A stretch of 64,000 nucleotides of DNA from Dyadobacter endophyticus (GCF_014641595.1 NZ_BMIA01000001.1:1672425-1736424), one strand, 5' to 3'; shown: positions 54,686 to 63,798, counted from the stretch's first letter. The notes: generated by a model from the sequence alone, not told the origin. Translations and numbers: made by a program.

Positions 54686-55531
54686 TCAGGCGTCGAAATC
54701 TGTGGAAACGGATACCGATTTCCAGTTTTCCAGTTCTTCCGAAAAAGTAGCAATTTTTGCTTTTGCCAAACCATAGGCATCTTCCCCAAGGACCAAATGC
54801 AACGGCGGATTGGCCTCTCCCGTAATGCGGATCATCGCATCGGCGGCTTTATCCGGATCGCCCGGCTGCTGGCCGTTGATTTGCTGCTGGTGCAATGCCT
54901 CCGAATCACGTACCTTTTGATAATCCGCAATGCCGTTTTTAGGTGTTACAAATGATCCGGCGGTGAGGAAATCGGTGCGGAAATAGCCTGGTTCGACGAT
55001 CGTCACTTTCACACCAAAATCCGCCACCTCAGCCGCAAGCGACTCGGAAAGCCCGTTTACGGCAAACTTGGTAGCGCAATAGATCCCGAAGCCCGGAAAT
55101 GAACCCGTAATGCCGGCGATCGACGAAATGTTGAGGATATGCCCCGACTGCTGCGCACGCAAATGCGGCATCGCGGCGCGGATCACATTGAGTGTACCAA
55201 ACACATTCACATCAAAATTTCCGCGCGATTCGGCGTCCGAAAGCTCTTCCAGGCTGCCCGCTAACCCATAGCCCGCGTTGTTCACTACCACGTCTATACG
55301 ACCGAACGCAGCCCGTGTATCGGCGATCGCCTTACACACGCTTTCCTCGTCGGTAAGCGACACGCTGAGGGGTAAAAATTGCTCTCCTGTGGCTCCCACG
55401 GCAGTTTTCAGCTCATCGATGGAGCGAGATGTTGCGGCTACGGCAAACCCGTTTGCCAATAATTTTTGCACAAGTGCCAGTCCCAGGCCTTTGGAGGCAC
55501 CGGTAACAAACCATACTTTTCTGTTTTCCAT
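54686..55531 (-). CDS. classical SDR-family oxidoreductase
   Basis: The ATG at 55531 (MENRKVWFVTGASKGLGLAL) gives 281 residues; the frame continues upstream to 55822 but into the AraC gene region. The NAD(P)-binding TGASKGLG, the NNAGYG motif (VVVNNAGYGLAG), the catalytic Ser in LNISSIAG and the YCATK Tyr/Lys pair are all present. It is a cytosolic NADP-type dehydrogenase or reductase of unknown substrate. The AraC-type regulator gene lies 88 nt upstream on the same strand and is a plausible activator. Confidence 0.92.
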   Translation of the reverse strand: MENRKVWFVTGASKGLGLALVQKLLANGFAVAATSRSIDELKTAVGATGEQFLPLSVSLTDEESVCKAIADTRAAFGRIDVVVNNAGYGLAGSLEELSDAESRGNFDVNVFGTLNVIRAAMPHLRAQQSGHILNISSIAGITGSFPGFGIYCATKFAVNGLSESLAAEVADFGVKVTIVEPGYFRTDFLTAGSFVTPKNGIADYQKVRDSEALHQQQINGQQPGDPDKAADAMIRITGEANPPLHLVLGEDAYGLAKAKIATFSEELENWKSVSVSTDFDA

Positions 55532-55619
55532 TATTCCTTTGTTGATTGTTTTAATATGACAAAGGTAACATGGGCAGAACGCGCCGGCATTGCGCGGCTC
55601 AAACAGATACTTGCAAAAT

Positions 55620-56522
55620 TCAAACAATCCTGAAAGCGGATGGTGTCTGACTGGTCTGTTTCCTGAAAAAATTATTGAAATGGGATGGCTCTTCGAAGCC
55701 GAGACAATAGCTGATCTCGGAGATATTCCAGTTGGTATGCCGCAAAAGCGCCTTCGCTTCGGAGGTAATGCGCTCAGCGATGTGCGTTGTCGTTGTTTTA
55801 CCGGTCGTTTCGCGGATTGCACGGTTCAAATGGTTCACATGCACCGAGAGATGCCGGGCAAAGTCGTTGGCCGAACGCAATGCAAACCGCTGCGACGGCG
55901 CCTCGATCGGGAACTGGCGTTCCAGCAATTCTGTAAATACGGCCGTAATCCGCGAATTTGCGTTGGGGTGCTGATACAATGCTTCACTGGGCTGCATTTT
56001 AAGTGCATAATGTATAAGCTCCGTTACGTAGTTTCTCAGCAAATCATATTTAAACGGGTAATCGGAGGCAATCTCTCCTAACATTTTTTCAAAGATCTCG
56101 CTTACGTGCGTATCCTGGATGTCGTTGAGAATATAGGACGGTCGTCCACCAACGGCAAACATGGGCAGATCCGACACATTGCCGCGTAGTTTCTCCGAGA
56201 AAAAACCTTCTTTAAAAATGCAGAAATACCCGGTAACCGTGTCGCAGGCGGCTTCCCAGGTATAGGGAACCGTGGGGTTGAAGAACATGAGGGCAGTACC
56301 GTCGAGTTCGAGGCTTTTGTCCGCGTAGTGGTAAATATTCTTGCCACGGATCAGCGCGATCTTGTAGAAGTCCCTGCGGCTGTACCGTGCTGGTACCGGG
56401 TTGATCATGTAGTTCCCTCCCATCGAAAATACATTGAAATGCCCGATATCCTGCTGCAAATTGTCCGGCAGCCAGTTAAACTTGTATTGATAGAATTCTT
56501 CGAGTGATTCCGGTTTCTCCAT
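55620..56522 (-). CDS. AraC-family transcriptional regulator
   Basis: The 300-residue protein has an N-terminal cupin-like sensing region (YHYADKSLELDGTALMFFNP) and a C-terminal AraC domain. Its helix-turn-helix segments are SANDFARHLSVHVNHLNRAI and NISEISYCLGFEEPSHFNNF, ending RKQTSQTPSAFR. This layout is very common in Bacteroidota, where the gene usually sits next to the oxidoreductase it controls. Here the SDR gene and then the atypical SDR gene follow on the same strand. The inducer is unknown. Confidence 0.92.
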   Translation of the reverse strand: MEKPESLEEFYQYKFNWLPDNLQQDIGHFNVFSMGGNYMINPVPARYSRRDFYKIALIRGKNIYHYADKSLELDGTALMFFNPTVPYTWEAACDTVTGYFCIFKEGFFSEKLRGNVSDLPMFAVGGRPSYILNDIQDTHVSEIFEKMLGEIASDYPFKYDLLRNYVTELIHYALKMQPSEALYQHPNANSRITAVFTELLERQFPIEAPSQRFALRSANDFARHLSVHVNHLNRAIRETTGKTTTTHIAERITSEAKALLRHTNWNISEISYCLGFEEPSHFNNFFRKQTSQTPSAFRIV

Positions 56523-56723
56523 GCGGCTAAGTTACGAAAATCAAATAGAATAGTTTATAGACCGGCGGCAATCGTCCGTGGCCAGTGGTCTGTTTCCCGC
56601 TTTACAAATCATTTAATTCATTTACCCCGGGCTTATAGAACAGTACTTTTTTCTAAATTGAGCTTTCTTAGCTAGGTTTAGACTTAGTCTTTAATCACAC
56701 ACCACAATCATTTTCATCTTCTC

Positions 56724-57698
56724 ATGACATCTTTCAGTCCACTGCTTACCGAGCAACTCGAAAACGGCACACTAGTTTGTCCTTTATGTTTGTCTCCGTT
56801 AAAAATCGTTGACGAAAGCATTTACTGCACCAACACAAAGTGCTCGCATTCGACCATCGAAATACCACTGATACAGAAGAAGATACCTATACTCCTTAAT
56901 TTCGGGGAAACCATCCTTAACAAGGAATCGCTGCTTGCAACCGGGGGCGAAAGCCTTATTCCCCGGAGCGGCAACAAGTACGACGCGATCAAGAAGATAT
57001 TTTGGGGAAGCGGCGATAAAACAAAGCGGAACCTGGCACAATTCCTCGAAAACGTGCCTAAATATGCCGGCAAAAAATCGACGGTACTCATTATCGGCGG
57101 GGGCGCCGTCGGGAATGGAGCCGAGGGAATGTACGATGCAAAAGACATCAATGTGCTGTCATTCGATATTTATGCCTCTTCCAACACCGATTTCATTGCC
57201 GATGGCCACTCACTCCCTATTGCCGACAACAGTATCGACGGGATCTGGATCCAGGCGGTACTCGAACACGTCATGTACCCGCAACGGGTGGCAGCCGAAA
57301 TCCACCGAGTACTCAAAGCGGATGGTGTCGTGTATGCAGAAACGCCTTTCCAGCAACACGTGCACGAGGGACCGTACGACTTCACCCGCTTCACCGAAAG
57401 CGGTCACCGCCTGCTTTTTAAAGATTTCAAACTGCTGGATTCCGGCTTCCTGACCGGCATTGGCACCGTCCTGCTTTGGAACGTGCGATATGCGGCCTGG
57501 GGACTTACCCGGAGTAAAAAAGTCGCCATCGTGGTAGCCATGGTATTTAGCTGGATCAGGCTTTTCGACCATCTCGTACCGGATTCATTTAATGTCGATA
57601 CGGCCAGCGGCGTGTATTTCCTTGGCCGCAAGGACCCTAATCACACGTTCAGCGATAAGGATATTATCACGCATTATAAGGGATTTCAACGGAAATGA
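56724..57698 (+). CDS. class I SAM-dependent methyltransferase with N-terminal zinc-ribbon-like region
   Basis: The 324-residue protein starts with a Trm112-like four-Cys segment (LVCPLCLSPL and IYCTNTKCSHST). A Rossmann methyltransferase fold follows: VLIIGGGAVGNG for SAM binding, NVLSFDIYAS, FIADGHSLPIADNSIDGIWI and EIHRVLKADGVVYAETPF. The C-terminal part has one hydrophobic stretch (KKVAIVVAMVFSWIRLF) that may contact the membrane. The acceptor substrate cannot be told; related proteins act on sugars or lipids. It is a single gene ending in a hairpin shared with the convergent gene. Confidence 0.85.
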   Translation: MTSFSPLLTEQLENGTLVCPLCLSPLKIVDESIYCTNTKCSHSTIEIPLIQKKIPILLNFGETILNKESLLATGGESLIPRSGNKYDAIKKIFWGSGDKTKRNLAQFLENVPKYAGKKSTVLIIGGGAVGNGAEGMYDAKDINVLSFDIYASSNTDFIADGHSLPIADNSIDGIWIQAVLEHVMYPQRVAAEIHRVLKADGVVYAETPFQQHVHEGPYDFTRFTESGHRLLFKDFKLLDSGFLTGIGTVLLWNVRYAAWGLTRSKKVAIVVAMVFSWIRLFDHLVPDSFNVDTASGVYFLGRKDPNHTFSDKDIITHYKGFQRK

Positions 57699-57711
57699 AT
57701 TTTTGACGGCT

Positions 57712-57736
57712 GACCGCCGAACATGAATCGGCGGTC
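57712..57736. terminator. hairpin between convergent genes, dispersed-repeat type
   Basis: GACCGCCGA and TCGGCGGTC form a perfect 9-bp stem with a 7-nt loop. It lies midway between the methyltransferase and YdjM-like genes and could end transcription from both sides, with a T-rich flank only for the minus strand. Part of the sequence recurs at 35983-36007. Confidence 0.6.
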
Positions 57737-57755
57737 TGTTGTCGGTAATCGGTCA

Positions 57756-58412
57756 TCAAATAGTCTCCCGGTTCTGATCAGTAAAATACGCCAGTCCCAA
57801 TACAATCGCCTGCAAAACAACAAATGAGCCAAGCAACGCCGGGATAGAATCTTCCGGCGGCGGACCGAACATGTTAAAAATTTCGGCGATTACGAAGAAG
57901 CCGATCAGCGAAAAAAGGCCCCATTTGCCTTTGCCGTTGATAGCCCGGGTGTTTTTAAAGTAGATCCAGACACCGGCGATGAAAATGGCGCTTTCGACCA
58001 GCATGGTAAGCGGCAAGGAGTTCCAGAGGCCGATACCGACTTTAATACCACCAAATGGAGTAAGCGGAAGGTCTGGAACATGGACGATGAAGTCGAGAAA
58101 CCAGTGGCTAAGTACAGCCAGCCCAACGATAATCGAACTGCGGATGTCTTTTTGGAATAACCAGTAAATACCCCCACAAACTAGCCCCCAAACGACGCCC
58201 ATGACCAGGCTATGGGTGAACGGATAATGTACAAATTCAAATGGAGTTACCGCTGTAAACCCGGGATGGATTTTCACCTTTTCGACATCCAATAAAAGCA
58301 GGAAGGGCCAGAGAATATCGACAAACTCCACGGCGACGAAGAGCGTCAGGAGCGATACTTTTGGAGCGATTTTTTTTGCCCCGAATGCTAAACCATAATG
58401 ACCTAGAAACAT
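57756..58412 (-). CDS. YdjM/DUF457-like membrane protein
   Basis: The 218-residue protein has about six membrane segments. Its His/Asp residues are spaced as in the YdjM (DUF457) group of predicted membrane-bound metal-dependent hydrolases: HYGLAFGAK at the N-terminus, EFVDILWP, EFVHYPFTHSLVMG and LSHWFLDFIVHVPDLP. No enzymatic function is established for the family here. Its start region carries a TAnnTTTG promoter and an FNR-type palindrome next to a Crp/Fnr regulator gene, so it is probably that regulator's target. Confidence 0.75.
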   Translation of the reverse strand: MFLGHYGLAFGAKKIAPKVSLLTLFVAVEFVDILWPFLLLLDVEKVKIHPGFTAVTPFEFVHYPFTHSLVMGVVWGLVCGGIYWLFQKDIRSSIIVGLAVLSHWFLDFIVHVPDLPLTPFGGIKVGIGLWNSLPLTMLVESAIFIAGVWIYFKNTRAINGKGKWGLFSLIGFFVIAEIFNMFGPPPEDSIPALLGSFVVLQAIVLGLAYFTDQNRETI

Positions 58413-58439
58413 AACACAGGTGGTTAATTAATGACCTTA

Positions 58440-58484
58440 CAAAGGTATCCGGGCCATTTCCGAACGCACTTGACCTAGATCAAG
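58440..58484 (-). promoter_or_regulatory. FNR-type operator and promoter of the YdjM-like gene
   Basis: On the minus strand TACCTTTG (58447-58440) is a full -7 match. Upstream lies the palindrome CTTGA-N6-TCAAG (58484-58469), which contains TTGA-N6-TCAA, the FNR/CRP half-site pattern. If transcription starts 4-6 nt after the -7 box, the palindrome centre is at about -41, the class II activator position. The Crp/Fnr gene ends 4 nt from the site. Confidence 0.6.
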
Positions 58485-58487
58485 AAA

Positions 58488-59057
58488 TCAGCTGAGCTGC
58501 TTACGGCGGATACGACTGATGGTTTCAGGCGTCATGCCGAGCATGGAGGCGATGTATTGCAGTGGTACCTGGGTGAAAATGTCGCGGTGGCTTTCGAAAA
58601 GCAGGTTGTAACGCTGTTCGGCCGTCATGGAAAGGAAGGAAAATACACGGTCTTCGAGCGTGGTGAAGCAATGCGCGATGAAAAGTTTCTCGGTGACCGG
58701 CCATTTGGGAATATAATCTCCGAGACGGTCGTAATCATGTTTTTCGATGGTATACAGCGTTGTGTCGCAAAGCGCCTGGATGTTCCAGCGGGCAGGATTG
58801 GCAAACACAAGGCTCGACAGATCGGTTACGAAATAGCCCTGCGTGCATATCCATTGCGTCACTTCGCGGTCTTCCAGATCCACATAAATCCGCAGCAAGC
58901 CCGATTTAATAAAGCTCAGTTTATTGCAAAGTTTCCCGGTTTTGAGGTAGTAATCCCCTTTTTTCAGTATTTCGGGCTTGAAAAACGAGGCAACCCTGGA
59001 CAGGTCCGTTTGGTCGAAATCGAAATAGGTTTGCAGGTAGTGTTCAAGATCTGTCAT
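58488..59057 (-). CDS. Crp/Fnr-family transcriptional regulator
   Basis: The ATG at 59057 (MTDLEHYLQTYFDFDQTDLS) gives 189 residues; a longer frame to 59105 exists. The cNMP-binding-like beta-roll (ILKKGDYYLKTGKLCNKLSF, IKSGLLRIYVDLEDREVTQW) lacks the GEL-RSA phosphate cassette, and no Fe-S cysteine cluster is seen, so it binds neither cAMP in the standard way nor an FNR cluster. The C-terminal helix-turn-helix is VPLQYIASMLGMTPETISRI. The nearby TTGA-N6-TCAA box is its best candidate site. Confidence 0.9.
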   Translation of the reverse strand: MTDLEHYLQTYFDFDQTDLSRVASFFKPEILKKGDYYLKTGKLCNKLSFIKSGLLRIYVDLEDREVTQWICTQGYFVTDLSSLVFANPARWNIQALCDTTLYTIEKHDYDRLGDYIPKWPVTEKLFIAHCFTTLEDRVFSFLSMTAEQRYNLLFESHRDIFTQVPLQYIASMLGMTPETISRIRRKQLS

Positions 59058-59207
59058 AATGCGCTGAAATCGGTCGTAAATGTAGCAAAGATCGGCTGTC
59101 GGCACGGCCGTTATCGCACAAAAGTGTCCGAATGCGAACGAGCTGTCTGTTTAGCTTAAACTCAAATAATTGTAAAACAGCAGGTTAAAGATTTGGCATA
59201 TATTTTA

Positions 59208-59233
59208 TACAATGTACTATGTAATACATTGTA
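59208..59233. promoter_or_regulatory. palindromic operator upstream of the FtsX/MacB-like permease
   Basis: TACAATGTA-N8-TACATTGTA is a perfect 9-bp inverted repeat with centre about 70 bp before the permease ATG. The ATGT/ACAT half-sites recall PadR-family operators, and PadR regulators often control MacB-like permeases in Bacteroidota. No padR gene lies in this window. Confidence 0.6.
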
Positions 59234-59290
59234 CCGTCTATTAGCCATGAAAATTGAATTTGCTTGCAAAACCCAGTCAGCACCATTCCT

Positions 59291-61726
59291 ATGTTAAAGA
59301 ACTATTTCAAAATTGCCTGGCGAAACCTGGTCCGCAACCGGGTTTTCTCTGCCATCAACATTGCCGGATTGGCCATTGGCCTGGCTTCGTGCATACTGAT
59401 CAGCCTCTATGTGATCGACGAGCTGAGTTTCGACCGTTTCCATGAGAAGTCCGGCCGCATTGTGCGCACCACATTCAAAGGCACCATGCCGGGTGGGATC
59501 ATCAACGAAGCGCACGCTATGCCTCCTACTGCCGCCGCATTGAAGGCCGATTATCCGGAGGTGCTTGAATCGACAAGGCTTCGACAAGGTGGAAAGCCAC
59601 TGGTTTTGCTCAACAATCAGCTTTACAACGATGAAAAACTAGCGTTCGTCGACTCCAATTTCTTCTCGGTGTTCACCTTGCCTTTCATTACGGGAAGTCC
59701 TAAAACCGCATTGCTTGAACCGAATACCATCATTTTATCCGAAACTGCTGCCCGTAAATACTTCGGCAAAACGGATGTTGTCGGCAAAATCATCACTTTA
59801 AAAGACTGGAATAAGACCCTACGCGTGACAGGAGTGATGAAAGACATCCCTTCCAATTCACATTTCCGTTTCGACCTGCTGGGCTCGATGGCTACGCTGG
59901 ACGAAGCAAAATCCAATTCCTGGATGACGTCCGAGTTTTTCACCTATCTGGTTTTGCCGGGAGGTTACGACTACAAAAAGTTGGAGGCCAAACTGCCTGC
60001 AACGGTCGATAAATACATTAGTCCGCAGCTGAAACAGTCGATGGGCGTCACCACAGCGGAATTCCGCAAACAGGGCAACAATCTGGAACTCCGCCTGCAA
60101 CCTCTGACCGACATCCATTTACATTCGGATTTTCAGTATGACCTCGACGCGAACGGCGACATTACCTATGTTTACATTTTCGGCGCCGTAGCCGTAATGA
60201 TGCTCCTTATTGCCTGCATCAACTTCATGAACCTCTCGACCGCCGGCTCGTCCAAGCGCGCACGGGAGGTAGGCGTACGCAAGGTGATGGGCTCCGAAAA
60301 AAGTGAACTCGTAGGCCAGTTTCTCACTGAATCTATTTTGCTGACGTCGCTGGCGCTGGTGCTGGCAATCCTGCTTACCATTATCGCGTTGCCTGTTTTC
60401 AATGAGCTATCGGGTAAAAACCTGGCGCTGCAATGGGACGCCGTTCCGCGTCTGCTACCAGCATTAATCGGTTTTGGACTGTTTGTCGGCATTTTCGCGG
60501 GGAGTTACCCGGCATTTTTCCTGTCGTCGTTCAAGCCTATCACCGTGCTGAAAGGCGGGTCATCGGTCATCAAGTTCTCATCCTCGGGCAAAAGCTTCAA
60601 TCTGCGCAGCGGACTGGTTGTGTTTCAGTTCTTTATGTCTATCATCCTGATTGTTGGCACCATGGTTGTTTACCAGCAATTGCAGTTTATCCGCAACAAA
60701 AAGCTGGGTTATAACAAAGATCAGGTGATCGTGATCCCTGCCTGGTCGTTGGGCAAAAACATGGAGGCATTTCGTGAAGGATTGTTACACGACTCGCGCG
60801 TTGCGAACGTAAGCCTTTCGGGATATGTGCCTGCGGGACCTTCCGACAGCAACAATTTCACAGTCAACCCCGACGGCAAAATTGACCAGATGGTAAAAAC
60901 CCTCCGCTATGATGTCGATTACAGCTACATCGCAACGCTGGGTATGGAGATGGCCCGCGGCCGTAATTTTTCGAAAGCATATGGCACAGACTCCACCGCT
61001 ATCATCATCAACGAAACGACAGTCAAAACATTCGGCTGGACGCCGGAGAATGCCATGGACAGGATCATTACCCGCAACGACAACCAGGGAAATAAAGCAA
61101 CCTATCATGTGATCGGCGTTGTGAAAGACTTCCATTTCAGGTCAATGCACGAGCAAATAGGACCGCTGGTTATGACCCTCAACAATGGCTCGGGCTGGAT
61201 GATGGTCAAAACCCGCAGCGCGGAGGTTTCCGGATTACTGGCTTCAATGAAGAAAAACTGGGACGGTTTCCGCCCTGATATGCCGTTTAGCTATACATTC
61301 CTTGACGAACGTTTCAATGAAACTTACAAGGCCGAGCAAAAGACTGGCCAAATTCTGGGCACATTCGCGGGGCTCACCATTTTTGTGGCTTGCCTCGGCT
61401 TATTCGGGCTGGCTACTTTTACGGCCGAGCAGCGTACCAAGGAAATCGGCGTGCGCAAAGTTCTGGGCGCTTCCGTGGCGGGCATTATCGCATTGCTTTC
61501 CAGGGATTTTCTGAAACTGGTGATAGTTGCATTGCTTATAGCCACGCCCGCCGCCTGGTGGCTGATGGACCGCTGGTTGCAGGAATTTGCCTATAAAATC
61601 GATGTTACCTGGTGGATGTTCGCATTAGCGGGCGCATTGTCGGTGCTGGTGGCACTGTGTACGATTTCTTACCAGTCTGTCAAAGCGGCATTGATGAACC
61701 CAGTGGAATCCCTTCGTTCGGAATAG
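59291..61726 (+). CDS. MacB/FtsX-like ABC transporter permease
   Basis: The ATG at 59291 (MLKNYFKIAWRNLVRNRVFS) gives 811 residues. An N-terminal helix (INIAGLAIGLASCILISLYV) is followed by a periplasmic MacB_PCD domain and a three-helix FtsX block (about 285-410, with RAREVGVRKVMGSEKSELVG). A second helix (VVFQFFMSIILIVGTMVVYQ), a second periplasmic domain and a C-terminal FtsX block (EQRTKEIGVRKVLGASVAGI) follow. Such tandem permeases are type VII ABC mechanotransmission proteins needing an ATPase encoded elsewhere. It is preceded by the palindromic operator and closed by a terminator. Confidence 0.93.
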   Translation: MLKNYFKIAWRNLVRNRVFSAINIAGLAIGLASCILISLYVIDELSFDRFHEKSGRIVRTTFKGTMPGGIINEAHAMPPTAAALKADYPEVLESTRLRQGGKPLVLLNNQLYNDEKLAFVDSNFFSVFTLPFITGSPKTALLEPNTIILSETAARKYFGKTDVVGKIITLKDWNKTLRVTGVMKDIPSNSHFRFDLLGSMATLDEAKSNSWMTSEFFTYLVLPGGYDYKKLEAKLPATVDKYISPQLKQSMGVTTAEFRKQGNNLELRLQPLTDIHLHSDFQYDLDANGDITYVYIFGAVAVMMLLIACINFMNLSTAGSSKRAREVGVRKVMGSEKSELVGQFLTESILLTSLALVLAILLTIIALPVFNELSGKNLALQWDAVPRLLPALIGFGLFVGIFAGSYPAFFLSSFKPITVLKGGSSVIKFSSSGKSFNLRSGLVVFQFFMSIILIVGTMVVYQQLQFIRNKKLGYNKDQVIVIPAWSLGKNMEAFREGLLHDSRVANVSLSGYVPAGPSDSNNFTVNPDGKIDQMVKTLRYDVDYSYIATLGMEMARGRNFSKAYGTDSTAIIINETTVKTFGWTPENAMDRIITRNDNQGNKATYHVIGVVKDFHFRSMHEQIGPLVMTLNNGSGWMMVKTRSAEVSGLLASMKKNWDGFRPDMPFSYTFLDERFNETYKAEQKTGQILGTFAGLTIFVACLGLFGLATFTAEQRTKEIGVRKVLGASVAGIIALLSRDFLKLVIVALLIATPAAWWLMDRWLQEFAYKIDVTWWMFALAGALSVLVALCTISYQSVKAALMNPVESLRSE

Positions 61727-61775
61727 CCGATAGATCGAAATAAACTATTTGAAAAATAAATAGTTATTACATTAG

Positions 61776-61818
61776 AATCCGGGTCGTATGCGCATTGGCA
61801 TCCGGCCCGGGTTTTTCT
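61776..61818 (+). terminator. intrinsic terminator after the permease gene
   Basis: CCGGGTCG (61779-61786) pairs with CGGCCCGG (61803-61810), including one T-G pair, and is followed by GTTTTTCTTTT. The stem can extend inward through part of TATGC/GGCAT. Confidence 0.75.
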
Positions 61819-61840
61819 TTTGATCCAAACCATTGCCCCG

Positions 61841-62959
61841 ATGGAACCTACGATCCGTTGCAAAATCACCCGGCATATTCATGTTTTTCAACCGGGTAAT
61901 ATCGTCGAAGTAAGGCGACACATTTTAGAAAAGTCTGAAAGCCAGCCGGAATCAGGGTATTTTGTTCCTGATATCGGTGATGGCACCCCGGGTATTATCC
62001 CTTTGGGCGCTGCCGAGCCGCTTACCGAAACGCCCGCCGGGGAAGAGGCCTACTACGGCAAATGCGTGTTGACAAGCGTTTCGAATCTCTGGCAGGGTTC
62101 CGGCGACAAAACCGGCGAAGGACAGACAGGCAGCGTGGGGCCTGAAAAAGTGCGGGTTATCCATTATCCCGACTGCCAGCAACTCGTCTTTCACATGCCC
62201 CAATACGCCTGGGACGCGGGCACATTCCGCCTCACGAATACATGCTCGCAGGAAGTGATCGAAGAAAAGCCCGTGCGTGAGCGTCTCAACGGCGGCACCA
62301 TGATTTTGACCAACACATTACCCTACCCGCCCGGCTTCTACACCATTGACGCCAGCTGGCCCGACGGCTGGACACACCGCATACAGTTCATCAAGTTCAC
62401 GGAAGGCTTTCCCAAAGCGCCGTACGAGAATGCACCCGCAAACATTTTCCGTGCCATCCGTAACGAGGAAGTACATCTCCTGCCACTGAGGGAACCCGAA
62501 GTTCCTAAAAGACCGACGGTGTCGGACATCAAAAAGCCCGCGCCTTATCCCGGCTATTCTTCGCCGCCTTGCAGCCTGCACATGATACAGGATAGCGACG
62601 AACACCGGTTATTTGACTACAATGGCGTGGAACTGGATTCGGGGATTAATATGGAAAAATTCAAAAAGGACCTGATCAGCCGTTTCGTGCCTGTATTGGA
62701 ATATAGCCAGGAAGGGCGGGGCGGCAGTATTTATTACAAAGAAGGCGACATTAATATTGAGTTCGGATGGGAATTCGGCGGAGGCAATGCGGTGGTAATT
62801 CTTTATATCCCTGAAACAAAATATTGGGAAGCACAGACCGGGACGCCACTTTCCCGGCGCGATGAGATCCTTAAATTCCTCTGCGAGCAGGTGATCCGCG
62901 ACCAGGCACCAGGCTGTAAGTACAAGATTTACGATAATTCGATCAGCATTCTGCGGTAA
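61841..62959 (+). CDS. hypothetical protein of unknown family
   Basis: The ATG at 61841 (MEPTIRCKITRHIHVFQPGN) gives 372 residues; a TTG at 61820 is also in frame but lies right against the terminator. There is no signal peptide or membrane segment. The N-terminal and middle parts are beta-rich and Pro-rich (LPYPPGFYTIDASWPDGWTH). The last 100 residues form an alpha/beta segment (GSIYYKEGDINIEFGWEFGG, DEILKFLCEQVIRDQAPGCK) that resembles a small stand-alone domain. I cannot name a family. It is isolated between the permease gene and the repeat array. Confidence 0.65.
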   Translation: MEPTIRCKITRHIHVFQPGNIVEVRRHILEKSESQPESGYFVPDIGDGTPGIIPLGAAEPLTETPAGEEAYYGKCVLTSVSNLWQGSGDKTGEGQTGSVGPEKVRVIHYPDCQQLVFHMPQYAWDAGTFRLTNTCSQEVIEEKPVRERLNGGTMILTNTLPYPPGFYTIDASWPDGWTHRIQFIKFTEGFPKAPYENAPANIFRAIRNEEVHLLPLREPEVPKRPTVSDIKKPAPYPGYSSPPCSLHMIQDSDEHRLFDYNGVELDSGINMEKFKKDLISRFVPVLEYSQEGRGGSIYYKEGDINIEFGWEFGGGNAVVILYIPETKYWEAQTGTPLSRRDEILKFLCEQVIRDQAPGCKYKIYDNSISILR

Positions 62960-63051
62960 GTTTAATGTGGTTGACAGCGAGATGTCTCCAAATACCCGCT
63001 GACAACCTAGATGATACTTTGGCTAAAGCCGGACTCGACTGGTCTGCCTGG

Positions 63052-63071
63052 CCCGAGGCTGAAGCCTCGGG
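63052..63071. repeat. isolated TGAA-loop hairpin before the array
   Basis: CCCGAGGC and GCCTCGGG form a perfect 8-bp stem with a TGAA loop. The shape matches the TTCA-loop hairpins in the array read on the other strand, so it looks like a diverged relative. Confidence 0.7.
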
Positions 63072-63185
63072 TTAAGTGGATGCTGCGCTCCACGATCCAG
63101 GTCCTGCGACACACGACACAGGTGCCCTGGTGCAGGTGATCTAGCCCCCGAACTGGGGCGCCATGAGGTCAATCAACATTTCTGA

Positions 63186-63798
63186 CCAGCCCCCCCGGTC
63201 TTCAGACCGGGGCCCACCGCAGACGGTTCAGTAAAGGTGATCTCCCTAAGAACCAAGGTAGTAGGCCATGATCACATCCCACCAGACCCCAGGCCTTCAG
63301 ACTTGGGCCCACCACAGACGATCCATCTCAGGTGATCTCCCCGCGAAGCTAGATAGTAGGCCATGATCACATCCCACCAGACCCAAGGTCTTCAGACCTG
63401 GGCTCACCACAGACGATCCAGCGCGGGTGATCTCCCCCGCGAAGCTAGGTAGTAGGCCATGATCACATCCCACCAGACCCAAGGTCTTCAGACTGGGCCC
63501 ACCACAGACGATCCAGCGCAGGTGATCTCCCCGCGAAGCTAGGTAGTAGGCCAGGATCATATCCCACCAGACCCCAGGTCTTCAGGCTTGGGCCCACCAC
63601 AGACGATCCAGCGCAGGTGATCTCCCCGCGAAGCTAGGTAGTAGGCCAGGATCATATCCCACCAGACCCCAGGTCTTCAGGCTTGGGCCCACCACAGACG
63701 ATCCAGCGCAGGTGATCTCCCCGCGAAGCTAGGTAGTAGGCCATGATCACATCCCGCCACAACCCAGGTCTTCAGACCTGGGGCCAGCGCCCGTCAAC
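63186..63798. repeat. tandem array of about 95-bp hairpin-bearing units
   Basis: Six full units start at 63186, 63282, 63377, 63473, 63567 and 63662, and a seventh partial one at 63757; unit lengths are 94-96 bp. Each unit has a hairpin built from a CCCAGGTC-type arm, loop TTCA and a GACCTGGG-type arm, with compensating changes in some copies (for example CCGGTC/GACCGG in the first). A second possible stem, GTGATC with GATCAC, lies about 30-40 nt apart. Units from 63473 on are nearly identical. The unit is not a multiple of 3 and is not coding. Confidence 0.92.

Noticed and set aside
55532..55822. 97-codon extension of the SDR gene
   Set aside because: It is Arg/Ser/Pro-rich, runs into the AraC gene, and precedes the standard SDR start MENRKVWFVTGASKGLG.
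63297..63560. 87-codon minus-strand frame with an internal protein repeat
   Set aside because: It is a product of the 95-bp tandem array: the unit is not a multiple of 3, so the frame shifts between copies, and the covarying hairpins show the array is structural.
63186..63798. CRISPR array
   Set aside because: The units are directly adjacent and nearly identical over their full length, with no short repeat plus variable spacer pattern and no cas genes nearby.
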